Source of the DNA: Rubrivivax sp.
Lineage (GTDB): Bacteria > Pseudomonadota > Gammaproteobacteria > Burkholderiales > Burkholderiaceae_C
Direction: 5' to 3'
Length of the DNA stretch: 64,000 bases
Assembly (NCBI GenBank): GCA_027490215.1
Contig: JAIXYO010000036.1
Location: 1 to 64,000, forward strand
In this document: piece by piece, positions 1 to 8,841 of the stretch
How positions within the stretch are numbered: position 1 is the first letter of the stretch
Layout: each line of letters opens with the position of its first letter
Program-made: the position numbers and the translations under genes
Notes under the pieces: generated by a model
The model's input: only the letters and a program-made list of their open reading frames with translations
What the model was told of the DNA's origin: nothing
Database searches by the model: none

Positions 1-272
1 GGCGCTTCGGGTCAAGCCGATTCGGCCCTCCTCCTTTACTTCGCTGCGCCGGTCACCCGGCATCCCCCGCAGACAGCCACGGTTGTGTTCAACGGCCTTC
101 AACCGCAACAGTGGCTCCCATAGCGGTGTGGTGGGGTGCCGTGTGGAGTGAAGTAAAGGAGGAGGGCCGGATGGACTCGCGAGAAGCACTTGAGTCGACA
201 ACCGGCCCGGGGGACATGAACGCAACACGGCACCCCGCCGCACCGCTCTCGCGCAGATTGAGCACTGAAGAC
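1..272 (-). repeat. Palindromic repeat element, copy A (truncated by window start)
   Basis: This is the reverse-orientation copy of the element at 12915-13338; only its core and right terminus are inside the window. The terminal repeat is at 215-272, beginning CATGAACGCAACACGG and ending CACTGAAGAC, with a few differences from copy B. Two inverted arms built on GAAGTAAAGGAGGAGGG lie at about 25-45 and 150-170. The stretch containing GCCGGTCACCCGGCATCC at about 49-68 is the reverse complement of the matching part of copy B, so the copies are collinear only when one is flipped. Short ORFs can be read through it on both strands but show no codon logic or known domain. I regard it as a non-coding, non-autonomous repeat. 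The true left end lies outside the window. Confidence 0.75.
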
Positions 273-599
273 CGATGCCAGCGAAAGACTTCAAATGGCC
301 GGTTGCCGGTACCGACGAGAGACCGCTTCCTGGCAATCCAATCTCGATGGAAAAGTCTGCGCGCGGGCAACAACACTGGCGCGCATGCAGGCCAGTCTCA
401 GCAACTCGGGCAGCATCTTCAAGTACTCGGCGGCCCCGCCTGTCGCTGAGTCCGTGTCGGGGCGCACGCGTCAGAGCAACTACTTCGGCGCCCTGCGAGG
501 CACCAGGCCTCAGGTCATGGCGCCCGTCTACCAGCTTGTAGACCAGCGCGTCGTCCACGAACACCAGCGGCACATCCACACGCGGGACGCCAGCAGCCG
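273..599. other. Intergenic stretch without a supportable gene
   Basis: This 327-bp stretch lies between the repeat element and the stop codon of the corA-like gene. ORFs of 70-100 codons can be read on the plus strand, but they run into the repeat element, lack a ribosome binding site and resemble nothing I recognise. No terminator hairpin with a T-run is visible. It may contain decayed coding sequence, but I cannot name a parent. Confidence 0.4.
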
Positions 600-1571
600 C
601 TAGATCCACCCGGCTCGGCGCAATCGACGATAGACAAGCGCGCAGCCCAGCGCGGTCACGGCGACGGCCATCGGGTACCCGGCCTTCCACTTCAACTCCG
701 GCATCCACTCGAAGTTCATGCCGTACAGGCTGAAGATGACGGTGGGGATGGCCAGGATCGCGCCCCAGCCCGCCAAGCGCTTGACCACCTCGTTCTGGTT
801 GTTGGCCACGAGTGCCAGGTTCACCTGCATCGCCGTGGTCAGCATGTCTCGCATGCCATCGATCAAACCCACCAGCCGCGAGACGTGATCCTGAATGTCC
901 CGGAAGTAGGCTCGCAATTCCTTGGGGATCAGGTCCTCGTGCAGTCGCATCAGCTCGGAGCTGATCTCCGCCAGGGGCAGCGCGGCGTTGCGCAGTTCGA
1001 GGAGATTGCGCTTCAGCGCATACAAGCGCTCGATGACGAGCCTGTCGAACTGATCCTTGAAGATGTCGGTCTCGATGGCATCGAAGTCCTTTTCGAACTG
1101 GGCGACAACCGGCTGGTAGTGATCGGCCACGAAGTCCAGGATCGCGTAGAGAGCGAACCCCGGCCCCTTGGGCAGGTCCTTCGTGCTGTCTTCGCAGCGC
1201 TGCAGCACCTGCGCGAAGCTCGACGACGCGCCGTGGCGTACCGACACCAGAAAGTTGGTGCCGACAAAGAGGTGCGTCTCACCGTAGACCACATGGCCGG
1301 CTTGCAACTGGGCCGTCTTCAGCACGATGAACAGCGAGTTGCTGTACGCCTCGATCTTGGGCCGCTGGTGGGCGTGGTGAGCGTCCTCGATGGCCAGTTC
1401 ATGCAGACCGAAGGCCTGCTGGATCTCGCGCAGCACTGCATCGTCAGGCTCATGGAGTCCGAGCCACACGAATGTGCCGGCCTGCTGGATGGCTTCGCCG
1501 ATGTCGGCGATGGGTATGTCGCCGATCCGCCTGCCATCTCGATAGACCACGCTGTCCACGAGAGATGTCAT
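600..1571 (-). CDS. corA: CorA family magnesium/cobalt transporter
   Basis: A 323-residue protein of the CorA 2-TM-GxN family, which forms pentameric Mg2+/Co2+ channels in the inner membrane. The N-terminal two thirds are the cytoplasmic alpha/beta funnel. A long helical section leads to the first membrane helix (GWGAILAIPTVIFSLYGMNF), which ends in the signature GMN motif. The short loop FEWMPELKW and a second helix follow near the C-terminus, ending in a basic tail. I chose the ATG at 1571 because the complement of TGCCTTGGCCCTCCCGTC supplies a GGGAGG-like ribosome binding site; the reading frame stays open to 1673, but that extension is arginine-rich and unlike the family. Upstream, the gene faces a CsbD-like remnant across a divergent gap. 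Family membership is clear; the exact ion is inferred, and Zn2+ export by a ZntB-type relative cannot be excluded. Confidence 0.88.
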   Translation of the reverse strand: MTSLVDSVVYRDGRRIGDIPIADIGEAIQQAGTFVWLGLHEPDDAVLREIQQAFGLHELAIEDAHHAHQRPKIEAYSNSLFIVLKTAQLQAGHVVYGETHLFVGTNFLVSVRHGASSSFAQVLQRCEDSTKDLPKGPGFALYAILDFVADHYQPVVAQFEKDFDAIETDIFKDQFDRLVIERLYALKRNLLELRNAALPLAEISSELMRLHEDLIPKELRAYFRDIQDHVSRLVGLIDGMRDMLTTAMQVNLALVANNQNEVVKRLAGWGAILAIPTVIFSLYGMNFEWMPELKWKAGYPMAVAVTALGCALVYRRLRRAGWI

Positions 1572-1793
1572 TGCCTTGGCCCTCCCGTCAATTCCTGCGC
1601 CGACCGTCCGCAGCGGCCATTGGGGCATGGGGATCCGACGCCGTCGGTGCGATGCCGAACTGTGGCGATTCAAGGAACTGGGTTCGATGGCGCACAGACC
1701 GCGAGCCGTTGGGCGCCTTCCTTGCAGCTTCCCTCACACAAGGATCGACCATGCAAACACGCTGATTTCTCAACTTCAACTCAAGGTCAACCC

Positions 1794-1916
1794 ATGAACA
1801 AGGATCAAGCCAAAGGCACCCTCAAGGACGCAAGCTCGCCCAGGTCTTTCGGGTCGAGCAGGGGCGCGGAGGCAGAGGCCGATACCGAACACTTCGATGG
1901 CAAGACGTCGGAGTAG
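1794..1916 (+). pseudogene. CsbD-like stress protein remnant
   Basis: The ORF opens with MNKDQAKGTLKDA, the characteristic N-terminus of CsbD family proteins (small hydrophilic stress-response proteins of about 60-70 residues). After residue 13 the frame leaves the family pattern. A GK-L-A-Q-V-F-G-like continuation can be read only by shifting frame and shifting back within about 25 bases. Downstream, AEAEAD...GKT again looks family-like, and the ORF stops at 40 residues. This pattern suggests two nearly compensating indels plus a C-terminal truncation. An AAGG-type ribosome binding site (CTCAAGGTC) precedes the ATG. It could instead be a diverged but functional short CsbD; the decay is inferred from the sequence alone. 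Confidence 0.42.
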
Positions 1917-2181
1917 CGCCGAGAACCCAAATGATCGGTACGGCCTTCCTGTTCAAGATCACGGCCAAATGCACGAGCCTGGAAACAGAGGAGAAGTCAG
2001 CGCGTTAATCAAGGACTGCCATCGATAATCAAGCGCTAGATTCGATTCGGCCGGGTGCCTGGTAGAGAACGGTTTGCCACATTGAGTCCGAGTCACCAGA
2101 TGTGGCTGGAATCGAGTGATAACGTTCGGCCGGGGTGCCCGCCAGTTCTTGACAACTCCGACATGGAGCGCTTCTTCGTAT

Positions 2182-4713
2182 ATGGCGGATCCCTCATTGC
2201 TCCCGGGCCACTTGTTCGCTGATCTGCCCATCGGGGAGGCCATTGGCGTCCTTCCCGCAGCGTTGTTCATCAAGGATTGCCACAGCAGAATCGTCTTCAC
2301 GAACCGTGCGTGCGACGACCAGTGGGGGGTGCCGTTTGCCGACCTCGAGGGCACCGATGGCAGCCACATCTTCCCCCCTGAGCAAATAAAACTATTCCTG
2401 GCGAAAGATCAGGAAGTATTCGCAGGCGGTAAGCAGGTCGAATTCGACGAGCAAGTCTGGAACGCCAAGCTCCAGGAGAATCGGTTCGTCCACACCATCA
2501 AGAAGCCTATCTACGACGCTGACGGCCATCCGCTCTACCTGATCGGCATGACGTTTGACATCACCGATCGCACGCGGGCTGACGAGGAACTCAGGGACTC
2601 CCGCAAGCTGCTGCAGACCATCATCGACGCGGCGCCGGTGCGGGTTTTCTGGAAGGACCAGAACCTGCGATACCTGGGCTGCAACCCAGCCTTTGCGCGT
2701 GATGCCGGGAAAGATGCGCCGGCCGATCTTCTGGGGAAGGACGACTGGCAACTGGCCTGGGCTGCCCAGGCTTCTGCTGCCTGTCAGGCGGATGACCGCA
2801 CTGTGATGGCCTCTGGTGCCCCGAAGCTGTTCTATGAGGAAAAGCAGAGCACACCGGATGGGCGAACCCTGTGGCTGAGTACGTCCAAGGTGCCGTTGAA
2901 AAATGACAGTGGCGCGATCATCGGGCTGCTTGGCATCTATGAAGACATCACTGCGCGCAAGTTGGCCGAGGACAGCCTGCGGCGCGTCAACCGTGCGCTG
3001 CGCGTGCTCGGCAGTTGCAACCTGGCGCTGGCCCAGGCCCATGACGAGGCCGAACTGCTGGAGACCGTGTGCCGCGTGGTGGTCGAGGACGGTGGGTACG
3101 CCATGGCGTGGATTGGCTGGGCTGAAGACGACGAGGCGAAGTCCGTTCGGCCGGTGGCGAAAGCCGGCGACGACGCTGGCTATTTGCAGAATGCTCAGTT
3201 TTCGTGGGACGCCGGCAGCCCCTACGGGCAGGGTCCCGCCGGCACAGCCATCCGATCCGCTACAACGCAGGTTATCCAGAACTGGCACACCAACCCACTG
3301 ACAGAACCCTGGCGAGATCGCGCACTGCTCTGCGGTTTCAACTCCAGTATCTCGCTGCCGCTGATGGGGTCGAAGCGCTGTCTTGGCATGCTGATCGCCT
3401 ATGCAACCGAGCCCGAAGCCTTCGACACGCAAGAAGTGGCGCTGCTGGAAGAGCTTGCGCGCAACCTTTCCTACGGCATCCAGGCGCTGCGCGCGCGCAG
3501 TGAGCGCGACGCGGCCGAGCAAGCCAGCCGCGCCAAGAGCGCCTTCCTCGCCAACATGAGCCACGAGATCCGCACGCCGTTGAATGCGATTCTGGGGTTC
3601 GCGCAGCTGCTGGGCCGCGACTCGCACGCCACGCCCACACAGTCCGATCAGATCGGCAAGATCGCCGCCGCCGGGCGGCACCTGCTGGCCATCATCAACG
3701 ACGTCCTCGACCTGTCAAAGATCGAGGCCGGCGAGGTGCAGATCGAGGCCGCGGACTTTCATCTCTCTGAAGTGCTGCGCGCCGTTCATTCGATCATTGC
3801 CGAGCAGGCGCGTGCCAAGGGCTTGCGGCTGCTGGTCGACATCTCGGGCGTGCCCACCTGGCTGCATGGCGACGCCACTCGCTTGCGCCAGGCCTTGCTC
3901 AACCTCGCTGGCAATGCCGTCAAGTTCACGTCCAGCGGCAGCGTGGCGCTGCGCGTCCAGCTGGTGACAGAAGCCGATGGCGAGTTGCTCTTGCGCTTCT
4001 CGGTACAGGACACCGGCATCGGCATCTCGGCCGACACGCTGCCGCGTCTGTTTCAGGACTTCGTGCAGGCTGATGCCTCGACCACGCGGCGGTACGGTGG
4101 CACCGGTCTGGGCCTGGCCATCACGCGGCGGCTGGCGCAGCTGATGGGAGGCAATGCCGGCGCCGACAGCACGCTCGGCGTGGGCAGCAGCTTCTGGTTC
4201 ACCGCGCGTCTGAGGCGTGGCGTGGGCGCAGAGCCCGGCGTCACCCAGCCGCTGTCGCCGCCTGCGCCTGCGCCCACGCCAGTGGTAGCGGCAGCAGCTG
4301 GCGCCGATGTCCAGACGCGGTTGCGCCAGCGCCATGGGCAGGCGCGCATCCTGGTGGTCGAGGACAACGAGCTCAACCGCGAACTGGCGCTGGCCTTCCT
4401 CAGCGGCGTTGGCCTGACGGCAGACACGGCCAACGACGGTCATGAAGCGGTGCATCGGGCGCAGGCGGTGGCCTATGACCTGATCCTGATGGACATGCAG
4501 ATGTCCGGAATGGACGGCCTGGAAGCGACACGGGCCATTCGCGCGCTGCCGGACCGCGCGGCCACGCCCATCCTGGCGATGACAGCCAACGCCTTCGCCG
4601 AGGAGCGCGAACAGTGTCTGGCTGCGGGCATGAACGACTTCATCATCAAGCCGGTCAACCCGAGCGCGCTGCATGCCGCCTTGCTGAAGTGGTTGGAGCC
4701 GGTGTCGGCTTGA
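2182..4713 (+). CDS. Hybrid sensor histidine kinase (PAS-PAS-GAF-HisKA-HATPase-REC)
   Basis: An 843-residue soluble sensor kinase with no membrane helix. Order of domains: PAS at about 10-135, a second PAS at about 140-260 (ending in the typical ...[10 protein letters not shown]), GAF at about 275-430, HisKA with phospho-acceptor His461 in SHEIRTPLN, an HATPase domain with N box (NLAGNAVKF), DTGIGI and GGTGLGL, a proline/alanine linker, and a C-terminal receiver with VVEDNELN, acceptor Asp771 in LMDMQM and the lysine of IIKPV. The usual proline after the acceptor loop is serine (MQMSGMDG). All catalytic motifs look intact, so phosphotransfer His to Asp is expected. The receiver is terminal, so an HPt partner must be elsewhere. 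The ATG at 2182 has GGAG upstream at a rather long spacing; a GTG at 2116 would add 22 residues. It converges on the GGDEF-EAL gene. The signal sensed is unknown. Confidence 0.9.
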   Translation: MADPSLLPGHLFADLPIGEAIGVLPAALFIKDCHSRIVFTNRACDDQWGVPFADLEGTDGSHIFPPEQIKLFLAKDQEVFAGGKQVEFDEQVWNAKLQENRFVHTIKKPIYDADGHPLYLIGMTFDITDRTRADEELRDSRKLLQTIIDAAPVRVFWKDQNLRYLGCNPAFARDAGKDAPADLLGKDDWQLAWAAQASAACQADDRTVMASGAPKLFYEEKQSTPDGRTLWLSTSKVPLKNDSGAIIGLLGIYEDITARKLAEDSLRRVNRALRVLGSCNLALAQAHDEAELLETVCRVVVEDGGYAMAWIGWAEDDEAKSVRPVAKAGDDAGYLQNAQFSWDAGSPYGQGPAGTAIRSATTQVIQNWHTNPLTEPWRDRALLCGFNSSISLPLMGSKRCLGMLIAYATEPEAFDTQEVALLEELARNLSYGIQALRARSERDAAEQASRAKSAFLANMSHEIRTPLNAILGFAQLLGRDSHATPTQSDQIGKIAAAGRHLLAIINDVLDLSKIEAGEVQIEAADFHLSEVLRAVHSIIAEQARAKGLRLLVDISGVPTWLHGDATRLRQALLNLAGNAVKFTSSGSVALRVQLVTEADGELLLRFSVQDTGIGISADTLPRLFQDFVQADASTTRRYGGTGLGLAITRRLAQLMGGNAGADSTLGVGSSFWFTARLRRGVGAEPGVTQPLSPPAPAPTPVVAAAAGADVQTRLRQRHGQARILVVEDNELNRELALAFLSGVGLTADTANDGHEAVHRAQAVAYDLILMDMQMSGMDGLEATRAIRALPDRAATPILAMTANAFAEEREQCLAAGMNDFIIKPVNPSALHAALLKWLEPVSA

Positions 4714-4779
4714 CCGCCTGGGCGCACCTCCGCCCGATCCTGTCACGCCCGGCCTTGCTCGCTCGGACTTTGGGTTCCG

Positions 4780-6807
4780 CTACACCGCGCGCAGCATCCG
4801 CTCTCGCGGCGCATTGGCGAGCATTGCGGCAGCGTCCATCGGACGCGCGAACAGAAAGCCTTGCGCCGAGCCGCAACCCAGTGCGAGCAGCGCTTCGGCG
4901 TCGCGCTCCGACTCCACACCCTCGGCGATCACCTCCACGCCCAGACTGCGTGACAGCCCAATCACGGCAGCGATGACCTTCGGGCGTTCAGCCCGCTGAT
5001 GCAGCGCGCGAATGAAGGCGCGGTCGATCTTCAGCTTGTCGACCGGCAGTTCCGACAGGTAGGCCAGGCTGCTGTAGCCGGTGCCGAAGTCGTCGAGCGC
5101 GATCGTCATGCCCGCGCCCTTGAGCAGGCCGATGACCTGGCGGGCGGCTTCGATGTCGCGCACCAGCGCGTTCTCGGTCAGCTCCACTTCGAGCCGACGA
5201 GGGTCGAATCCGGTCTCGCGCAGCACCGAGAGGAATTGATCGGCCAGGGTGCGATCCTGCATCTGCTCGGCCGCCACGTTGATCGACAGCCGAAGGTCGG
5301 GATCGAACTGGCGGGCATCGAGACAGGCCTGGCGCAGCACCGACAGCGTCAACTTGCCGATCATCCCGCTGGCCTCGGCCTGCGGGATGAAGTCCACAGG
5401 CGGTACCAGACCGCGCTGAGGATGCCGCCAGCGGCTCAGGATTTCCAGACTCAGCACGCGGCGGCTGCGCAGGTCAACCACCGGCTGGTAGAACGGCACG
5501 ATCTGTCCGCTGTCCAGCGCCACGCGCAGGGCCTGCTCGGCACCCGACTGCGACACCGGTGCCTCGGCCATGTCGGTGTCGTAGCAGCACACGCTGCCGC
5601 GGCGCTCGGCCTTGGCCTTGTAGAGAGCAAGGTCGGCTCGGTGCAGCAGTTCGTCTTCGACGGTGGCATCCTGAGGGAACCGTGCAATGCCGATGGTCGC
5701 GCCAATCTCCACGGCGTGTCCACCGATGAGCATCGGCGCACTGACCGCAAGCACCAGGCGCTCGGCAATGGCCACCACCGAGGCAACGTCGCCGCAGGCC
5801 GGGATCAGTACCGCGAACTCGTCTCCGCCGTAGCGCGCCAGCAGTTCGCCCTGCCGCAGCATGCGTGACATGCGCAGCGCGGCCTGCGTCAGTACGGCAT
5901 CGCCGACCTGGTGACCCAGTCGGTCATTGACCGGCTTGAAGCGGTCGAGGTCGATCATCAGCAGCGACAAGGCTTGATCCTGCTGGCTGGCGTGGCGCAT
6001 CGCCGCACTCAGCGCATCGCGCAACGACACCCGGTTGGCCATGCCCGTCAGCAGGTCGCTGGCCGCCACCCGCTGCGCATCCAGGAAGTAGCCCTGAGAT
6101 CGCTCGAGGCTCGAACTCAATCGGCGCCACATCAGCGTCCCGCCAAATGCCACTGCCAAGCTCACCAGCACCATCTCCACGTTGGCGCGTGCCTGCTTGG
6201 CCAGCAACTCGGTTTCCACTGCCCGGACCATGGCCTCGGTGAAGTGTTCTGCGCCGACGCTCAGCACCGTCTTGTTGTCAACGTAGGCCCGGCTTTCCAG
6301 CGTGGCGTGGGCGCGCGCCGAGTCGCCGGCGCGCACGGCCTCGAACGACAGGCGTTCCAGCACCACCAGTTTGTCGTTGGAGATCTTCGTTTCGCTTTCG
6401 AAGCGATCGGCCACCACCTTCGGCGCCAAGGCGAGGCCCTCGGCGATGGCCGTGTCGATGCTTGGCAGGTAGTACTCGTAGCGGGTGATCCACGCCTCAT
6501 CGCCGGTGGCAGCGGCCATCTTCGCCGACATCGTCAGGCGTTCGTCGGCCAGCCGGATCGCGCCGGCAGTGCGCTCTGCGCTGGCAAGGCGCTGCGCGCT
6601 GATTTCGGCGTCATGCAGCAACCAGCTGCGCTCGACCATCACGCCGGCGACGATGACCCCGGATGCCGCCAGCGCCAGCGTCACGGTGCGCCGCGCCTTC
6701 GCGATCGTCGACTCGACGATCGCCACCGAAGGCAGGATGGCGCGCTGAACCGCGGGCTCATGCTCATCGGCGGCCCCGTTCGATCGCTGCTTGTCGACTA
6801 CTTCCAT
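4780..6807 (-). CDS. Membrane GGDEF-EAL protein (c-di-GMP turnover)
   Basis: A 675-residue inner-membrane protein. A first membrane helix (VTLALAASGVIVAGVMV) and a second (EMVLVSLAVAFGGTLMW) bracket a mostly helical periplasmic sensor of about 150 residues. A GGDEF domain follows with intact GGDEF starting at Gly327 and the DLDRFK...LGH signature, so diguanylate cyclase activity is plausible. The inhibitory I-site position reads RQGE instead of RxxD. The EAL domain has EIL in place of EAL (Glu455), INVAAEQM, ELTENAL, DDFGTGYSS, KIDRAFI and EGVE, so the metal-binding and catalytic residues for c-di-GMP hydrolysis are present. The protein could therefore be bifunctional. The ATG at 6807 is my choice; a TTG at 6903 after an AGGA sequence would add 32 residues. 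It lies 135 bp downstream of the dehydrogenase gene on the same strand. Confidence 0.9.
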   Translation of the reverse strand: MEVVDKQRSNGAADEHEPAVQRAILPSVAIVESTIAKARRTVTLALAASGVIVAGVMVERSWLLHDAEISAQRLASAERTAGAIRLADERLTMSAKMAAATGDEAWITRYEYYLPSIDTAIAEGLALAPKVVADRFESETKISNDKLVVLERLSFEAVRAGDSARAHATLESRAYVDNKTVLSVGAEHFTEAMVRAVETELLAKQARANVEMVLVSLAVAFGGTLMWRRLSSSLERSQGYFLDAQRVAASDLLTGMANRVSLRDALSAAMRHASQQDQALSLLMIDLDRFKPVNDRLGHQVGDAVLTQAALRMSRMLRQGELLARYGGDEFAVLIPACGDVASVVAIAERLVLAVSAPMLIGGHAVEIGATIGIARFPQDATVEDELLHRADLALYKAKAERRGSVCCYDTDMAEAPVSQSGAEQALRVALDSGQIVPFYQPVVDLRSRRVLSLEILSRWRHPQRGLVPPVDFIPQAEASGMIGKLTLSVLRQACLDARQFDPDLRLSINVAAEQMQDRTLADQFLSVLRETGFDPRRLEVELTENALVRDIEAARQVIGLLKGAGMTIALDDFGTGYSSLAYLSELPVDKLKIDRAFIRALHQRAERPKVIAAVIGLSRSLGVEVIAEGVESERDAEALLALGCGSAQGFLFARPMDAAAMLANAPRERMLRAV

Positions 6808-6942
6808 GTTGCTACTGATCAGGACGCCGCCACAGCAGCCCTGCTCGGATATCGGCAACAGGCCAGTGAACTTGATTGCCGCGCGGTCACTGGCGATCGA
6901 CAAGTCCTGTCCGGCGGTGAGCCCGCCGGCCGCGCGAAGCTG

Positions 6943-7842
6943 TCAGCGCAGTGCGCCGAGGCCCGCCTCCTCCCGCACGATGGTCGACACGCCGGCGAAG
7001 TCGATGTCTCCCAGCCCTTTGTCGACCGCGCTCACCAGGTGCTGCTGCACCACGCTCGCCACCGACATCGACAACCCGAGCTGCTGGCTGGCGGCGAGCA
7101 CGAGGTTGACGTCCTTGAGCCCCAGGCGCAGCGCGAAGGCCGCGGGCTCGAACTCGGCGCGCGCGATCAAGCCACCGTAGCGGTTCACGATGGGGCTGCC
7201 GAACACGGTGCCGGTGAACAGGCCCATCAGCTTCTCGGGGTCGATGCCGCCCTTCTCTCCGAAGGCCAGCGCCTCGGCCAGAATTTCGAGCGTGCCGGCG
7301 ATCATGAAGTTGCCCGCCAGCTTGGCCAGGGCTGCCTGTTCCGGCGTCACCATCGGGAAGGTGGCCTGGCCGATGGCGGCGAAGAGGGGGGCCAATCGCT
7401 CCAGCGTCGCGGTGGGGCCACCCGGCACCACAAACAGCTTGGCAGCCGCCGCCAAGTCCGGCCGGCCGAAGACGGGCGAGGCGATGTATTCCTGGCCACG
7501 CGCAGCGTGCGCCTTCGCGAGTTCACTCACGATCGCAAGCGACACCGTGCTCATGCCCAGGTGCACCGCGCCCTGTGGCAGCGCATCGAGCAGGCCACCG
7601 GCGCCGAAGGTCACTTCGCGCAGGGCGGCGTCATCGGCCAGCATGGTGAGGGCGACATCGGCGCCGGCAACGGCTTCTGCAATGGTCGTGCAAGGCGTTG
7701 CGCCAGGGACGGTGGCGGTCTTGGCGGCATCCCGGTTCCAGACCCGAACGGCGAAGCCGCGGGCGACGAGGTTACGGGCAATCGGGGCACCCATCTGGCC
7801 GAGGCCGAGGACGGATATGCGGAGGGCGTCAGTGTTGGACAT
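6943..7842 (-). CDS. 3-hydroxyisobutyrate dehydrogenase family NAD(P)-dependent oxidoreductase
   Basis: A 299-residue beta-hydroxyacid dehydrogenase. The N-terminal Rossmann fold begins with VLGLGQMGAPIARNL, the family's dinucleotide-binding signature. GMSTVS near residue 96 is the substrate-binding segment, and KLAGN at 174-178 carries the catalytic lysine and the neighbouring asparagine. The C-terminal half is the all-helical dimerisation domain (GGIDPEKLMGLF...GLKDVNLVL). Length is normal. Members reduce glyoxylate, succinic semialdehyde, tartronate semialdehyde or hydroxyisobutyrate; the motifs do not settle which, and imine-reductase-like members also exist. It starts 28 bp after the second glycosyltransferase gene on the same strand, so co-transcription is possible but functional linkage is not obvious. 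Confidence 0.85.
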   Translation of the reverse strand: MSNTDALRISVLGLGQMGAPIARNLVARGFAVRVWNRDAAKTATVPGATPCTTIAEAVAGADVALTMLADDAALREVTFGAGGLLDALPQGAVHLGMSTVSLAIVSELAKAHAARGQEYIASPVFGRPDLAAAAKLFVVPGGPTATLERLAPLFAAIGQATFPMVTPEQAALAKLAGNFMIAGTLEILAEALAFGEKGGIDPEKLMGLFTGTVFGSPIVNRYGGLIARAEFEPAAFALRLGLKDVNLVLAASQQLGLSMSVASVVQQHLVSAVDKGLGDIDFAGVSTIVREEAGLGALR

Positions 7843-7869
7843 GGTGTGGACTCGTGGTGAAAACGTTTT

Positions 7870-8841
7870 TCAGATGCGAAAACGCCGGGACATCGGCTCC
7901 GGCGCGACCCACGTGGCCAAAGCGCTCACGCAGGCCAAGCCGTAATAGACCCCCATGATCGCGCAGGCAAGGGGTACTTGTTCCAGCCCGAGGCGTACGG
8001 TATCGCGATGCCGTGCGATCGATCTGAATGCACGGCGCGAGACCTTGAAATAGCGCTGGAAGACGGGGACCGGCAGCTTCCAGCCCCGTTCTGCTTGTCG
8101 CCAATGCAGTGCTTCGTCGCGCCCGTCCGCCACGGCGCGCACCAGGAAATGGCGCAGGCCGTTCGGTGGCGGGTGACCGACCTGTGCCGCAGTCGTCACC
8201 CAGATCCGGATGCCTTGACGACCCAGCTCCTTTGCCAGCGCGACGCATGCACCGCGCGTCACACCGTCGGTCGCGCACAGGAAGGGGTGCGCGCGCAGCA
8301 ACTCGGTCCGGAAGGCGACGTTGTTGGCAAAGAAGTGTGTCCCCCTGTCGTGGCGCATGGGGATCTCGCTGCGGCGTGGGAAGAACCAGCCCAGTGCCAT
8401 GGCGCGGCCGTACAGGCCCTTGGCGTCGATGTAGGAGTGGCCCGCGACGACGTGCACGGCCGGGTCGACAAATAGCTCGACCAGCGCGGCGAGCCAGCCT
8501 TCCTCGGGAATCACGTCGCTGTCGATGAGCGCGATCAACGGCGCGCGGGCCTCGGCCGCGCCGCGGTTCTTGAACTCGTAGTAATGCGCACCCGGTGCAG
8601 TGACAAGGCGCCATCCGAACGGCGTCGCATCGGCTCGCCCGAGGTGCTGCGTCAGCAGCTTCTCGAGCGCGGTGACCCCGACCCCCGCGGGATCGCACAC
8701 GACGACAACCTCGACGCAGCGATCGAGGCTGCCGATCTGCTGCGCGAGGCGGTGCAGCATCACCTCGCTGCGGGCGTTCCCACTGAGCCGGACGTTTTCC
8801 CACTCGATGACGACAGTGATGTCGGGCGCATCTGCATTCAC
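7870..8841 (-). CDS. Family 2 glycosyltransferase (second of an overlapping pair)
   Basis: A 323-residue GT-A fold glycosyltransferase. It opens with DITVVIEWEN, has a DSD metal/nucleotide-binding motif at 107-109 (ALIDSDV), a conserved acceptor-domain stretch (YGRAMALGWFFPRR) and a hydrophobic helix near the C-terminus (ACAIMGVYYGLACVSALATW) that may anchor it to the membrane. The start is the GTG at 8841, which overlaps the TGA of the upstream glycosyltransferase as GTGA, with AAGG nine bases upstream. A longer open frame extends to 9321, but that part merely lies antiphase over the first transferase. Such enzymes build exopolysaccharide, lipopolysaccharide or modified lipids; the sugar and acceptor cannot be read from the sequence. 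The adjacent transferase presumably works on the same product. Confidence 0.82.
   Translation of the reverse strand: MNADAPDITVVIEWENVRLSGNARSEVMLHRLAQQIGSLDRCVEVVVVCDPAGVGVTALEKLLTQHLGRADATPFGWRLVTAPGAHYYEFKNRGAAEARAPLIALIDSDVIPEEGWLAALVELFVDPAVHVVAGHSYIDAKGLYGRAMALGWFFPRRSEIPMRHDRGTHFFANNVAFRTELLRAHPFLCATDGVTRGACVALAKELGRQGIRIWVTTAAQVGHPPPNGLRHFLVRAVADGRDEALHWRQAERGWKLPVPVFQRYFKVSRRAFRSIARHRDTVRLGLEQVPLACAIMGVYYGLACVSALATWVAPEPMSRRFRI

Noticed and set aside
885-1916. Plus-strand ORF of 343 codons ending in the CsbD-like sequence
   Set aside because: Its first 270 codons are antisense to corA. Only the last 40 codons, from 1794, carry family signal.
4714-4779. Terminator between the convergent kinase and GGDEF-EAL genes
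   Set aside because: No stem with a T-run could be found in the 66 bases.
5911-7860. Plus-strand ORF of 649 codons
   Set aside because: It lies antisense to the GGDEF-EAL and dehydrogenase genes, which have clear domains. High-GC codon bias leaves the opposite frame open; its product is His/Gln/Arg-rich and resembles no family.
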